From Bacillota bacterium (lineage in GTDB: Bacteria; Bacillota; Clostridia; Oscillospirales; Oscillospiraceae), in the NCBI GenBank assembly GCA_023395775.1, contig JAEWYA010000060.1, positions 1 to 5,195 of the forward strand: a stretch of 5,195 nucleotides of DNA, in the 5' to 3' direction. Of the stretch, positions 5,166 to 5,195 are shown one piece after another. Numbering within the stretch: the first letter of the stretch is position 1; every line of letters begins with the position of its first letter. Under the pieces are notes generated by a model. That model ran no database searches. It was not told the origin of the DNA and worked only from the letters and a program-made list of their open reading frames with translations. The translations under genes were made by a program, and so were the position numbers.

Positions 5166-5195
5166 GGCGGAGCAGACTGAAGCGCCGGCCCCGGA

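Overview
The window (about 5.2 kb, moderately GC-rich) looks like chromosomal DNA of a Gram-positive Clostridia-type bacterium, plausibly an Oscillospiraceae/Ruminococcaceae gut anaerobe. This is an inference from strong AGGAGG-type Shine-Dalgarno sites, near-consensus sigma-A promoters, a TTG-initiated hemW, and a CadC/SmtB-type repressor feeding a Zn/Cd efflux ATPase. No rRNA, tRNA, mobile element or CRISPR array is visible.

Left half, minus strand, read right to left. A PaaI-type hotdog thioesterase (1967-2371) has its own promoter and is followed by a 13-bp hairpin (1915-1945) that probably ends its transcript. Next comes hemW (521-1732), a radical-SAM heme chaperone with its own promoter inside what a naive longest ORF would call its N-terminus; the real start is a TTG behind a strong SD. 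Fifty bases downstream lies a small four-helix membrane protein of unknown function (36-470), probably co-transcribed with hemW, and then a hairpin at the window edge (1-21) that looks like its terminator.

Right half, plus strand: a metal-resistance operon divergent from the thioesterase. A promoter with perfect -35 and -10 hexamers (2452-2479) is followed immediately by an ArsR/SmtB-type operator (2484-2511). The genes are an ArsR/SmtB repressor (2528-2890), a free-standing 72-residue heavy-metal-associated (HMA) domain protein (2953-3171), and a P1B-2 Zn2+/Cd2+/Pb2+ efflux ATPase that lacks its own N-terminal HMA domain (3279-5165). The expected logic is that metal-free repressor sits on the operator, metal binding releases it, the HMA protein may hand metal to the pump or sense it, and the ATPase exports it.

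The families here are known. The points most worth a second look are the detached HMA domain, the compound operator that could also fold as an mRNA 5' hairpin abutting the SD, the repressor with apparently both alpha-3N and alpha-5 metal sites, and the in-frame AUG at the predicted transcription start. The last 30 bases (5166-5195) follow the ATPase stop and hold nothing I can identify.
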